Shown one piece after another: positions 22,601-33,230 of a stretch of 64,000 bases of DNA (the first letter of the stretch is position 1; each line of letters opens with the position of its first letter). The stretch is from Psococerastis gibbosa (Eukaryota; Arthropoda; Insecta; Psocodea; Psocidae). The position numbers and the translations under genes were made by a program. The notes beneath the pieces are model-generated. The model saw nothing but the letters and a program-made list of their open reading frames with translations. It was not told the DNA's origin and made no database searches. The stretch spans positions 14,905,464-14,969,463 of the forward strand of contig OZ020490.1 in assembly GCA_963971405.1 (NCBI GenBank), given 5' to 3'.

Positions 22601-25600
22601 TAAAATATTTGTACTTAACATAACCCATGACGCCATTTTTAAATTTTAGTTTGTTTGTTTGTGATTTTACTCTATGATCATTGATTAATTTTAACTATGG
22701 CATAGAGAAAAACAAAAATTGCCGCCAATGTCATTTGCATTCTGCAATGTGAGGTCGGTGGAAACCCCGCCTTTATTAATGATATCTGCTACCACGTCAA
22801 CGTATGTGCATTCTGCCATAAGAGGTCGGTGGAAACCCCGCCATAGCAGCATATTGAGTGCACAATGTTCAGATTGGCGGAACTGCAAGTTGCTACAAAC
22901 CAAAATTACAGAAAGAATTACTGTGTTTCCACAAGCTATGGCGATGGCGTGGCGCAGTAATATAATCTTTATTTAGGCGCTTATTCCACCTACGTCAATA
23001 GTAAATGTGGTATTGACGTGGTAGTCTTTAATGTCTGCTAAAACGTCAATACCACATTTACTATTGACTACTGACGTAGGTGGAAGAAGCGCCTTAACAG
23101 AAAATTCATGGTCAGATCAGAAGGGCACACGGTTCTATAATAATTTTCTCTCTTACAGGAAGTACGGAGCTATAGTATTTATCGCATGTGTGCGATTCGA
23201 GACGTCAAAACGAAAATTACAGTATTTAACTTTCTCAGATTTCTACCACTGTGCAATCGCAATAATGGCAAGTTGGACGTATCGTGATTCTAGTCAAGAA
23301 TTTGATTTAGATAGAGAATTTCTTCTTGATCTGAGAGATGTCAGGGTTCTCCTGGATAAAGAAAGAGAGCACAAACAGTAAGTCCGTAATACTTACTTTT
23401 TTTAACTATTATTTTGGCTTAGCTGGAAGGGATATACAGCCATTTCCTTTCTATTAGTTAGGTTAAACCAATTTAGTCCGATTTGGTAAGGCGAGACTGC
23501 CATCAGGACCGCATTGCACAACGAGGTTGCCCAGGGACCGTCTAAAACAATTTGCCCTTTCTACCACTTTTATATTACCAAGGAACCGGATCACCGTTGT
23601 TAAATCATCCCTGTCCAGTTACTGAGTCAGTTCGATGTATGACAAAGGCTGTTTATGCCCTCAGTCCTGTATCAGGGCCATTAGTCCTTGTCTCTCTCTT
23701 GTCCTCTTGTAGTCTGGGGTACCGAGGAAGCGGCCGCCGTACCAAGTTGAATCCAGTGGACCAGAGCAGGTTCGAAGTAGCAGATAACTTGGTCGTGTGC
23801 ACAGTGACGGTAGGGAAACATGGTAGGACTTGTCCTGGTCACCTCCAAACTAATCGTGTGACTTCACTGTGTTTCCCAAGTGGTTCGGAATCCACTATAA
23901 TCAGGAGGTCCACTGTCCTATGGGCTGGCGTAGGACAGTCAAGTCGGGGTCGCTCTATGGGCCCAAATTTGAGGCCTAAGTCGTTATTAACCCGACGAAC
24001 ACTACTACTACTACTACTACTACTACAGGGGTACCGAGTGCTGTCCACACTCACATTGAGGCGATTCGCAGCCCGAGCCAGATGACATGGGGAAGAAGCG
24101 TAGCCTAACTTGGCGCATGTTTAGATGTCAACTGACAATGACCAGGCAGAGGCTTTTTTTATCACTGACACACGGTAACAATCGCTAGGTGGACGTAACT
24201 AATTACTTGAACGAGCAATTCTTACGTAACTTAAAAAAGTCCTTAGGACCTCTGATATTTGGTCATCTGTCACGTACATGCGTGTAGTTCCGCTACTGAA
24301 TTAAATTTCTAACTTCTATTAGGTTCTTCTTCTATGACTTCAGTTAACGGGCATACTTTGTCACTGACACGCTCCTTGACTTTGTTGCAGTTTGGTGTGC
24401 CAGCGTCTGAAGCCAACACTTCTCGAGCGGTCATATCAAGAGCTGGAGAGCAACTTTAAGTCATATTCACGAGCCATCGTTGGCCTTGCGTGTAATCTTC
24501 ACCATTCTCGTGAACTAAAGTACGTCAAATTATTGATAATCTTATTTAGTTATTCCCGGAGCTTTAAAGTTTTATCAGTACGCTCACGAGAACGTTACAG
24601 TACATTGTATAAACAATAGGGGATCTTGTTTTTTTGGAACAGGAAGTTTAAAAAAGGAACTTATGTTATTTGATATATTTTGTCAAACATGCTCATTCAG
24701 TCTAATGCTTGGTCAAAAATTTTGGGGCCTCAGGCTCTGAGGGACACAAAAATTCCTTCACCCTTACCCAGGTTATTCTTTAGCGCTGTTGCTTTGGCTA
24801 CAGGTACATTACTGAGCCTCAACATTTGCTGAACATTTAGACATTCCATCACCTGAAAGGTGGTTTATTGTTTCCTGAGGTCTAGCCCTGCTACTCAGAT
24901 ATCTTTGTCCCACGATCACCAGTCATAAGGCAGTAAAGTGCAATGATTGCATCTCGATACCCAAGTAGGGACAGGTATTTATCTTGCATTCATGCCCGTG
25001 CAAAATTCAATGTTATTTGCTACTAGGTACCCGTAAATCCGGTCTGGTTTCTCTCATGGGAGGTTTATAATAGGGCATATAGTAAGATGGGGTTGTCGTC
25101 TAGCGGCTCGAAAATCCTTTAGCTATGTTAGGCATAACTCCAGCCTATCATAGTAAATGGATTTTCTAAAGCTCAGCCTATTTAAGAGTGTACAGCCCGT
25201 AGGAAATTGGCAACCCGAAATTTATTCCTTTTTAAATTTTATTTAATTAACTAAGCATGTTATTAAAGATTTGGCTCATCAAAGTTGTTGAAGACTACTT
25301 CATGCATCATATTATAAGATATTTTTAATTTTCGAAATAGTAGTTTTTTCATAAACATGCAGATATTTTATAAACAATAACTTTTCATGTAAAAGCGATT
25401 TTTTAAAAAAACTACAATTTCGAAAACTAAAAATACCTTATTATATGATGCATGAAGTAGTCTTCTACAACTTTGATGAGCCAAATCTTTAATAACATGC
25501 TTAGTTAATTAAATAAAAAATAAAAAGTAATAAATTTCGGGTTGCCAATTTCCTACGGGCTGTACACTCTTAATATTTGTTTAAAGATTTATGTAGTCTA

Positions 25601-28226
25601 GAGACGGAGTTGTTCGCAGAAAACTTGAGTTGCTGATGTACCTGGAAGGCCTATTGCACATGAGCCAAAAACTTCTTATCAAAGCCGCATAAAGAGAAAG
25701 GAATTCTAATTCAAAATATCCACCATAGCAGTTTACAGTAAATGTTAGCTAACTTTCCTATAAAAAATGTTGTTATCAGATAGATTCAGTAACTGGCCTG
25801 TTTTTGTTTCAGAGGGTTTTTCGTGGAACTTGTGGAAAGATGCATCGAGCCATGGAAGCAAGTCTCGTGGAGTCAAACAGATTTGAACAATTTTCTGACC
25901 GCTTATGAGCAATGTGCCATCGAAATTGATATTTTACGGTGAGTCTCCTTTGATTTACTTTCCAAGTAGAAATGAAATGGGCGCGGTATAGGGAAATACG
26001 GGGACAGTCGAAGCAAGTTCAAGAAATGTTGAATGAAGAATTAGTAGAATCCGGGCTGATTGGCCGTGGTCGAAATGAACTTCCAAACGTTTCGTCAACT
26101 GCTGCTGAGCCTCCAAGATACAATCTTAGAAGTCTACGCAGTTCCACTGAAGATGTCCATCGCAGATGTTGACGAAACGTTTGGAAGTTCGCTTTCATTT
26201 CGACCACGGCCCATCACCCCGGATTCTACTGATTCTTCATTTGACTCCGGCCGTGAAAGCCTTTGCTGTTACATTCAGGAAAGGTTTTTAATTACTTTTG
26301 GAAAAAATCTTGACGTTTGGAGGAAATCAATCCTGAGCATTAAGACTATGTTGAATGGCGTTTGGTGGACCATCTCTAGGGCTTTCATTTGATGTGCAAC
26401 ATGTCATACTTTTAAAAGGTGGGAAAATCCGTACCTTACAAGTCAGTTTCAAGAAAACTTCATGAAAAAATTCCTGATTTACCTTAGGTCTAGCACAAGT
26501 CATAATTTCATGAACAATGTCCAATAAAAAGGCACAGCCTTAATTAGGTTGCTGATTTACACCGGTATCTTCAAGTTTATGTTCATAGGTGGCATGGCAA
26601 ATTAAAGGTTTAAAAAAGCTTTCATTTGATGTGTAATTTGACATAGACTTGCATTTGAAAATTCCAAAATGCCATCTAGGCCTAAAAAACGAATTTGTAT
26701 TTTTGGGGAGTGGTGTGTAAGAGGCAATGAATTAGTGCCTGAGATATATGGTTTTATATCTATATATATATATTTATACCTCTTTAACGTTTTTTTCTTG
26801 TTTTTGCAGGCAAAATGCAATATATTATTAATTATTATTATATATATAAATTTATGTGTATATTAGATTTTGTAAACAAAAATAGTAGCTGGTAGAGTAG
26901 CTCTTCGAGGCTAAAACTCGCCTAATATAAGGTTGTTGGCTCGAGTCACACACATGCTACATTTTCTGGCCTCGCTTCGGAGGGCATGTAAAGTAGGCGG
27001 TCCCGGGTCTTTCTAGCTGAGTGTAAGAGAGGGCTTTATAGCCCTAACTCCGCTAGGTTGGCTTAGTAATAGAAAAAGTCATTATGTGGAAGATTCCCCC
27101 CCCCCTCCCCTTGCGATTGGAAAAAGGACGTTACAACCATGCTAAAAAATATACCTAATTGTCATCATGCCCCCCCCCCCCGAAAAATAATTGAAATAAC
27201 GCCCTTGAATTGAGTCATGATTTTTAGCCTATTAGACCGTAATGCATAGGCGGCAAACAAGGTGATTCCTGAAATTGACTTTAAACACCTAGTTAGTCAT
27301 GTATAATGCATTGTAGTATTATATGGTATATATAACACTGACATCAAATTAACTTTGGTTGTTGCGTTGGAAGCCTATCCCATCGGTCCGGCGGTAGATA
27401 GGTCAATGGCCCACCTATTCTCCTTCACTGATACTACATTCATACATTGCGTGCGGATACCGGGGGGTATAGCTCAGTGGTAGAGCATTCGACTGCAGAT
27501 CGAGAGGTCCCCGGTTCAAACCCGGGTGCCCCCTCTTTTTTTTCGGATAACCAGCTAAAATAGTGGATGAGAATGAAAATAAATTTACACACTGATGCAT
27601 ACGAAAACGGTGGAATTATTTTTATACTTTATCTACAGGTGATTCCAATCATTTTACGGTTCCTACTTGAAGTTCCTAGAGGAGAATTAGGTCATTTTAT
27701 AAAAAATCTCACTTTTGGTGATGTGACTACAATACTAGAATACGTTTTTAGGTTTAGAATTCTATCTCATTCTTTTTAACTATTAGTTGAGCCATGGTAC
27801 CATCCAATCCAATAATAATTCACTTGAAACATTTGGGGGTTAGTTTACTTTTGTTGCTTGTACAGCAAACTTTAGTCTGGATTTGCTTGATTGTTAAAAT
27901 GCTCGTATCATTAAGAAACATAGGATTCTACGTGGAAGCTTCACGTCGAGAAATTTAACCTAATACATTTTTTGAATAGCTAGGCCTATAATCATTCAGA
28001 AAGTAGATCTACCTACAAATGGATATTAATTTTCAAAACACTCGACAAGGTTGTACATGCTTATTCTGGCTGCCTTCAACCCTTAACTGACATACAACCT
28101 CCTTACCTGCAACTCCAAACTAATTATTTAAATTTTTCTCTTACCAGGGAAGTTGACGTGAGAGCTGCCTGGGAGCGCTACATGTCGGTAGTTTCTACTT
28201 GTCTTCTGAAGATGTACCATAACTGA
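19647..28226 (+). CDS. FIBP: Acidic FGF intracellular-binding protein, seven coding exons
   Basis: FIBP binds FGF1 inside the cell and is linked to its mitogenic action; its biochemical role is poorly known. Exons are 19647-19734, 20144-20342, 21573-21800, 23159-23377, 24391-24519, 25813-25938 and 28148-28226. All use GT-AG, phases join without a shift, and the total of 1068 bp gives 355 residues (human about 357-364). Family landmarks are visible in order: [58 protein letters not shown] then [37 protein letters not shown]; the acidic [48 protein letters not shown]; and the C-terminal [18 protein letters not shown]. There is no signal peptide or membrane segment, as expected for a cytosolic/nuclear protein. 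Introns hold several MITEs and SINEs and a tRNA gene. DEGS1 diverges upstream and CCDC51 converges downstream. Confidence 0.95.
20660..21390. repeat. Large inverted repeat made of two head-to-head tRNA-derived SINEs
   Basis: Arms of about 150 bp (20775-20925 and 21066-21215) are near-perfect complements, for example CTTGTAATGCCCTCAAGGCA and its complement. They are bracketed by further inverted copies of a tRNA-like head (AACTGGGCTTGGTGGGACTC on plus; B box GGTTCGAGTCCC on minus). The unit lies in FIBP intron 2 and its transcript could fold into a long duplex. Confidence 0.7.
22456..22842. mobile_element. Double-layered MITE, GGCGGGG outer shell
   Basis: The outer pair is GGCGGGGTTTCCACCGACCT / AGGTCGGTGGAAACCCCGCC. 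An inner pair of almost the same sequence starts at about 22518 (TTAGGTGGGGTTTCCACC) and ends at about 22773 (GGTGGAAACCCCGCC). The shared core is at 22610-22710. Inner and outer repeats are thus two copies of one terminal repeat. It lies in FIBP intron 3. Confidence 0.7.
22976..23093. mobile_element. 118-bp hairpin MITE next to FIBP exon 4
   Basis: GGCGCTTATTCCACCTACGT pairs with the complement of ACGTAGGTGGAAGAAGCGCC, and the inner arms (CAATAGTAAATGTGGTATTG) pair almost perfectly. TTA flanks both ends. It ends 65 bp upstream of FIBP exon 4 and lacks the shared core. Confidence 0.7.
23716..24038 (+). mobile_element. SINE with (ACT)n tail and 11-bp target-site duplication
   Basis: GGGGTACCGAG is present at 23716-23726 and again at 24028-24038. 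Between them lies a SINE body (ACCAAGTTGAATCCAGTGGA ... CACTATAATCAGGAGGTCCA) ending in a run of ACT units at 23998-24026. The same body occurs at 38827-39065 with a different duplication. It lies in FIBP intron 4. Confidence 0.8.
25182..25573. mobile_element. Palindromic TTAA-flanked MITE, copy 2
   Basis: TTAAGAGTGTACAGCCCGTA at the left and the complement TACGGGCTGTACACTCTTAA at the right are flanked by TTAA, with a self-complementary interior as in copy 1. It is the best-preserved copy. It lies in FIBP intron 5, about 240 bp upstream of exon 6. Confidence 0.8.
26043..26262. repeat. Penelope-end-like inverted repeat with hammerhead-like core
   Basis: The left arm (ATCCGGGCTGATTGGCCGTG ... 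AACTTCCAAACGTTTCGTCA) is the complement of the right arm at 26163-26225. Within the right half, CTGAAGA at 26147-26153 and GAAA at 26174-26177 match the conserved boxes of a hammerhead ribozyme, separated by a possible GTC/GAC stem. Core and pairing are imperfect. It lies in FIBP intron 6. Confidence 0.45.
26880..27080 (+). repeat. tRNA-Glu-derived SINE, second copy
   Basis: It shares the body TTTTCTGGCC(T)CGCTTCGGA, the module AGAGGGCTTTATAGCCCTAA and the end GGCTTAGTAATAGAA with 9046-9235. The tRNA-like head is more diverged. It lies in FIBP intron 6. Confidence 0.6.
27463..27534 (+). tRNA. tRNA-Cys (GCA)
   Basis: A 72-nt cloverleaf: acceptor GGGGGTA pairs with TGCCCCC, D arm AGCTCAGTGGTAGAGC, anticodon arm TTCGACTGCAGATCGAG with anticodon GCA, and T arm CCCCGGTTCAAACCCGGG. 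The A box (TAGCTCAGTGG) and B box (GGTTCAAACC) are intact. A T run starting at 27536 is a pol III terminator. It lies inside FIBP intron 6 on the same strand and has its own promoter elements. No mismatch suggests decay. Confidence 0.95.
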
Positions 28227-28255
28227 ACCACACTATGTATTTCTCGAAACTGCCA

Positions 28256-28261
28256 AATAAA
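28256..28261 (+). terminator. FIBP polyadenylation signal
   Basis: AATAAA, 30 bp after the FIBP stop codon, would give a very short 3' UTR. Confidence 0.6.
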
Positions 28262-28830
28262 TAATATATTCGGGATATAAAATTACTATCCAGTGCATAT
28301 TTTGCTAAATTCCCTACATATTGCAATCTTAGTTTACAACTTCAGGCCTACAGACTTACAGTACAATAATAATTTTTTTGTGTTTTGAACAATTATAATA
28401 ATCGGTTACAAGCAATTTAATGAATGCATTCGAATAATTTCTTAAGTCGCCTCCGAAATTAGAGGATTTAATAATGTGAAGATTACCACCATGTCCCATT
28501 AAAAACTGCTAACTGCTATGAATGGATATTCTACAAATGAGGAGCTTGGTTACAAACTTGGACATTTTCACAAAATGGGGTTTCGAGCCGACCTTGCAGA
28601 AAATTTTAATGTCCACCTGCACATTGTAAAATAAAGTCACAAAAGCAGCCAGATTGCGCACAGAAGCGCTGAGAAGTCTAGGGTTAGTCATAAACTTAAC
28701 CAAAATTTTCAACAGAAAAAAATCCGCTCTCCTGCAAAATTCTACAACTTGGAATTGTCCGTGTTTGAAAACAGCCTCCTCAAACATGCAACCGGGTTCT
28801 GAATCATCAACAATATTATAATATGTTAAG

Positions 28831-30572
28831 CTAAGAAAATATAAATCTGGTAATGCACCATGCTCCTAATGCATATATACAATATTCGACATATTTAGTG
28901 GCGCGATCATCGTTGTTAACCACAACGGTCGAAAGAAGTGGAGGATTGTAATCCAAATTTACAGGAGTTGACTGTTGTACACCTTTTTCAATTTGCTGTC
29001 GTAGAAGGTCTTGTATCTTCCCTAAATCTTCTTTAACCGAATTATTTACCGCGAATTCATCTAATTGCGCCTGAAGAATGGCTTTAAGCTGCCCCGGCTG
29101 ATTATTTTCGTAGACTAGGTTTTGAAGTTTCTTCATCTTTCGGTTGTTATTTAACGATGTGCCTATAACTCCAATTGAAGTGCCTATAAGTGAAGCAATG
29201 ATTGACCAGTATTTGGTCCGTTCTGCTTGCGCGCGCTCTGCTTCGTGTGACGACCTGAGTGAAGTGCTCAGCTGTTCAAAATATTCCCGTTCATCTTTTT
29301 CCGCTTCTACAAGTCTCTCCTACAATTAATAATATTGAATAACAAATAATTATAAGAGAAATAAATCCAATAAATAGAAACTAGGCTACAGCTCTTATGT
29401 TAAACACCTTCATGCAATGGCTTCAAGTATATTTTTTTTTTTAAATAAAAGTATTAAATTAACCTTAGTCGCCTGTGTTGAGTTACGACAGGTCTCCGAA
29501 CGCATGTTGTGTAGGGACTTGTGCAAGAACGACCAAGCTACCAATTATGCCATTGAACCTTTGAAAGTGCTCTACTAATTGAGCTACCGGTACCTATTGG
29601 CTGAGGCTTAATTCTCAAATTGCCTCTGGTGCTTTCAAGTTGTATACCATTGGAGGATTTGTTTGGTCATTTTTAATAAACTTTTCACATGATCAAAATC
29701 ATATAAGAACGTTTTGATTAAAGTTTACGACCATTTTATGAAGCAAAACATGACGACCCACAACTTCGCATGGGGCTGTGAAATGACATTAATGTCATGC
29801 TCATGCCCATAGCCTCAACTGTACACAAAGGTGATTTTTGTCGCAAGTACATCCGAGATATATTGCAGGCTATGCCCATGCCTTCAATTATTCATCTCTG
29901 TGATAATCGCAAAAATCGCCTTAATGGCTCAGGCTTTAATGGCGGATGGCGATACATAGGAAGTTCAATAATTAATATGTGTAGCAAGTTCTATTCACTT
30001 AGCAGCTTTGACAGACATCCTGTTTTGTACGTAATATTCCATATGTATTTGGAATAATACATTGCTATTTTACATTAACTTACTGTCTGAGGTCCCTAAG
30101 CCCTAAGGTATTAAAGGTAGATAACATAAAGCCTCACCTGCAAATATTTAATTTCTTTCAAGTATTTATGTTCTTGCTTTACTAACTGTATGTATCTATC
30201 ATCTTCCCTGGGTGTGTCTCTTAATTCTGGCAGAAAATCTTGAAGTCTCTTTTGCACTTCGGCAAGTGGGATTCTTGCTTCACGCCGCCTTTCCTGGGCC
30301 TCCTTTAGCAGCTCAGTAGCTTCTAACACCCGATACTGTGCTTGCTTCACTTCTTTCAATCCCGTGAACTGCTCATACCATGTCACTACGTCTGTCGTCT
30401 TATTTTTAATATAATCCAATGACTTTGTTTTATAAATGGCAAGATCTGCTGAAGGTACCGTCCACGGCCCGTTTGAATTGTTTCTACATTGTAAAAAAGC
30501 AGAAACACTACAACCTTTGCTTCTTTCTACATTAAAGAATTTATTCCTGAGAGGGACAAATTTCTTATTCAT
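28831..30572 (-). CDS. CCDC51: Mitochondrial potassium channel CCDC51/MITOK, two coding exons
   Basis: In mammals CCDC51 (MITOK) forms the pore of the ATP-sensitive potassium channel of the inner mitochondrial membrane, with ABCB8. Coding exons are 30572-30138 (145 residues, phase 0) and 29319-28831 (162 residues plus stop), giving 307 residues; the human protein is about 411, so this one is shorter in its C-terminal half. The N-terminus MNKKFVPLRNKFFNVERSKG is basic and could be a mitochondrial presequence. The signature VTWYEQFTGLKEVKQAQ matches the family WWDRYEEFVGLNEVREAQ. It is followed by coiled coil and TPREDDRYIQLVKQEHKYLK. Exon 2 continues ERLVEAEKDEREYFEQLSTS, then a membrane segment YWSIIASLIGTSIGVIGTSL (about 185-205), and ends with a second hydrophobic segment YCIYALGAWCITRFIF. 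It converges on FIBP, with 605 bp between stops. Confidence 0.88.
29540..29605 (-). repeat. tRNA-like remnant in the CCDC51 intron
   Basis: On the minus strand GGTAGCTCAATTAGTAGAGC resembles a tRNA D arm and A box. No matching B box or acceptor stem is seen, so it is most likely a SINE head or dead tRNA. Confidence 0.3.
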
Positions 30573-31182
30573 TGTAAATGCAGTAATTTTTAAATATTAG
30601 GAAAATTCAAAAAATCTGTTTACATTTTGCGGCAGCCATCATTGTTTTCATTATTTTTTGGGGCCCTTTGGCCATCTGAGAGGCCCATATCTCTGTTTTC
30701 GCGGTAAAAAGAAAGCCGCAAATACATAGCTTTAGGAAAGTTTACTTTTTAATCATGTTTTCTCTTTCTGTCATCATTATTTTGTATTATTAATGCTTTT
30801 AGTGTTATAATTATTCCTTGTTTATAAATGCACCCAGTCCCTGTCCGGCTCTGGCTGGTCAGGGACTCTAATTTTTGTATTGTATTGTATTGTAATAATA
30901 ATAATTGTGTATTGACCAGAAAATTGACAACTACATTTAAGAGAAAATAAATCAATTTCTGACAAGACATCAATGACGGACGGCGATGAGCGGAAGCCCG
31001 TAGGGCCTATAGCCCAACAATAAATAATTATTATTAGTAAATTATTAGTGAAAAACTGCCGACGTTTCACCATTCCAGGATTTGAATGATAAAAGAGTAT
31101 TCACTAATAAACCGATATCTAAATATTATATCCGAATAAACATACTAGTCTCCTTAGTAACTTTGTAAAACTTGCTGTCACT

Positions 31183-32145
31183 CATTGTTAAAATTAACTT
31201 TGTATAGTTTTACGAATAAAACTAAATTAAAAATTCACAACCGGTTTCGGCTCACGCCATCGTCAAGTGCGATTGAAAACAGATAAAACAAAAGGTATGC
31301 AAGCTAAAACAAAATAAAACTAATTGTCAGGATAATACACAGCATCGCATAAAGGAAACAATTTAAATTGAACAATTAAACATTAACCAATGGAAGCGCC
31401 AACAAGGGGCTTGTAGCTAGCTATTTTGGCGGAAATTTTTATGAACGACCTCGAAGTAAAATTTTTTAACTCGCGCCATAACCTATTAGGTAATATCCTG
31501 GCTTATTTCAGGTATGTTGATGACATTTTTCTAATTTTTCGAGGTAGCGACCGTCAATTAGACAAACTTTTAGAGCATTTTAATAACTTGCATCCGAAGA
31601 TTAAATTTGCTAGGGAGATATAGTTGAATCGGTCGATTAATTTCTTGGACCTAACTATATAACAAGGATGGATAATGGTAAATTATGGTACAATATCTTC
31701 AGAAAACCTACTCATACAGACAGTACCACTCCAGAGGATAGACTCTTATACATGTACCGTTGACGGTTGTACATTTTAACAAAGAACTTTCAACAATTAT
31801 GGAAATTAATAATAATAATGGATATCCTGTGAGTCTAGTTAAGAATATTTTAAGGAAACACAGGAATAAGTTGACCCTCTCTTTAGTCTATGGAGCGAGC
31901 CAGACTTCTGAACCAGATATAGGGTACGTTAAGTTACCATATCTGTGTAGGATTAGTTTGGAGTTGGCCTCTTGGATTGGAGATGGGGTCGATAAGAATG
32001 TGTCATTTTATTCTGTGGACTCGTTGGGTAAGCAACTGATTAATTGTAAACCTAAATTGGAGAAAGGGAGGAGTGAGCCGAAACCGGTTGTTAATTTTTA
32101 ATTTAATTTTATTCGTAAAACTATACAAAGTTAATTTTAACAATG
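31183..32145 (+). mobile_element. Penelope-like element fragment, copy A, with inverted terminal segment
   Basis: The first 230 bp are the element's 3' terminal segment in reverse orientation (compare 61334-61550). A plus-strand reverse-transcriptase fragment follows, with NILAYFRYVDDIFLIF (catalytic YVDD) and QLDKLLEHFNNLHPKIKF, broken by stops. It continues PYLCRISLELASWIGDGVDK and LGKQLINCKPKLEKGR, then jumps straight to the terminal GTGAGCCGAAACCGGTTG, so the GIY-YIG endonuclease part is deleted. The ends CATTGTTAAAATTAACTTTG are inverted repeats. Confidence 0.8.
31235..31271 (-). ncRNA. Hammerhead-like motif in Penelope terminal segment (copy A)
   Basis: Read on the minus strand: TTGACGA (31266-31260), a 3-bp stem GGC-GTGA-GCC, GAAA (31248-31245), then the self-complementary ACCGGT. 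This follows the hammerhead order CUGANGA, stem II, GAAA, short stem III. The first core base is U instead of C, which should weaken catalysis. Hammerheads are known in Penelope-like elements. An identical copy is at 61384-61416. Confidence 0.45.
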
Positions 32146-32637
32146 AATTCTATCCGAACCCTTTATACAGCATCCCAACTCATTTAAAATATGCAGCCGA
32201 CCAACTGTTCTGAGAACTAAGGACTAGTAGGTAGGCCACTATTCTAAATTGGGATACTGTAGTCAGCAAGACGACCGGCAGTCGGGGGTTCCTCTACCGG
32301 TGAAGGCAAGGTAGTAGGGATGGGTGGACCCAGACACGGTGGAAATTATTCCTTTCAAATCAATTATTGAACCTCAACCTTCTTTTTCATAGCCCGATTC
32401 TCTACCACCAGTACCACTTGAACTACTCCATTTCCGTTTATATACATAAAGAGATAGGGCTACTTAGATATTTTACATACCTAACATACCATATTATAGC
32501 TGTATCGCTGCAAATTGACTTTTATACAATAATTATAATTATAACTATAGTTTATATGCGTATTTATTATTAGTTATAATTAATAATTAATTATAATATT
32601 TAAAAGTTATAAATAGCCAATTATAGCAATAATATAT

Positions 32638-32662
32638 ACTGTATATATATATATATATATAT
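32638..32662. repeat. (AT)n microsatellite
   Basis: An uninterrupted AT dinucleotide run of about 24 bp beside a MITE-like inverted repeat. Confidence 0.7.
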
Positions 32663-32691
32663 AATTTATTTAAAAATATACTATGGTCTTC

Positions 32692-32866
32692 ATTACGCAA
32701 TCGAATATTTATTCGACCCAATATTGATTCAATCAAAGATTCTATTAATTGGAGAGATGTTGAAGCATACGATTTGAATCTAAATTTCGGTATTACGCAT
32801 TTTCGAATTTTTCTTGGACCCATATTTATTGGATCGAATATTGTTCCAATATTCGAGTGTGTAATA
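32692..32866. mobile_element. Probable MITE with ATTACNCANTCGAATATT ends
   Basis: ATTACGCAATCGAATATTTA at the left and the complement of TTCCAATATTCGAGTGTGTAAT at the right are imperfect inverted repeats. It is non-coding; the target duplication is not clear. Confidence 0.4.
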
Positions 32867-32884
32867 CTTACTCCTAGGCGCTAC

Positions 32885-33230
32885 GGCCCGTGAAGGGCCA
32901 TGGTCTGCTCTGCCACATCGCGCCAGCCTGTGTGGTGCTGCGCTCTCCTTCGCCAGTCATCGACGCCAAGGGTCGCCAGATCCACCTCGACGTCGTCCAG
33001 CCATCGCATCCGTGGTCGTCTCACTCATCTTCTCCCTTGGAGCACCTTGTGTAAGGCTGCTCTGGCAGCCCTATTTTCTGGCATCCGTTCCAAGTGCCCT
33101 AGCCACCCGATGTGGGCTCTCTTGATTTCGGCTACTATCGTAGGTTCTCGGTATATCGCGTAGATCTCGGCATTTCTATATGGATACGCCACTCTATGTG
33201 TGTAATAAGGAGGTATAAATAATAGCAACT
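32885..33230 (-). pseudogene. LINE C-terminal fragment
   Basis: The minus-strand frame reads IYREPTIVAEIKRAHIGWLG, then HLERMPENRAARAALHKVL, a stop, VRRPRMRWLDDVEVDLATLG and VDDWRRRA. This is the LGHLERM...RPRMRWLDDVE tail of RTE-like LINEs. One stop interrupts it. Confidence 0.6.

Noticed and set aside
28509..28787. A 92-codon minus-strand open frame just downstream of the CCDC51 stop
   Set aside because: It has no recognised motif, no clear splice site joining it to another exon, and chance open frames of this length are common in this window. It probably lies in 3' UTR or intergenic DNA.
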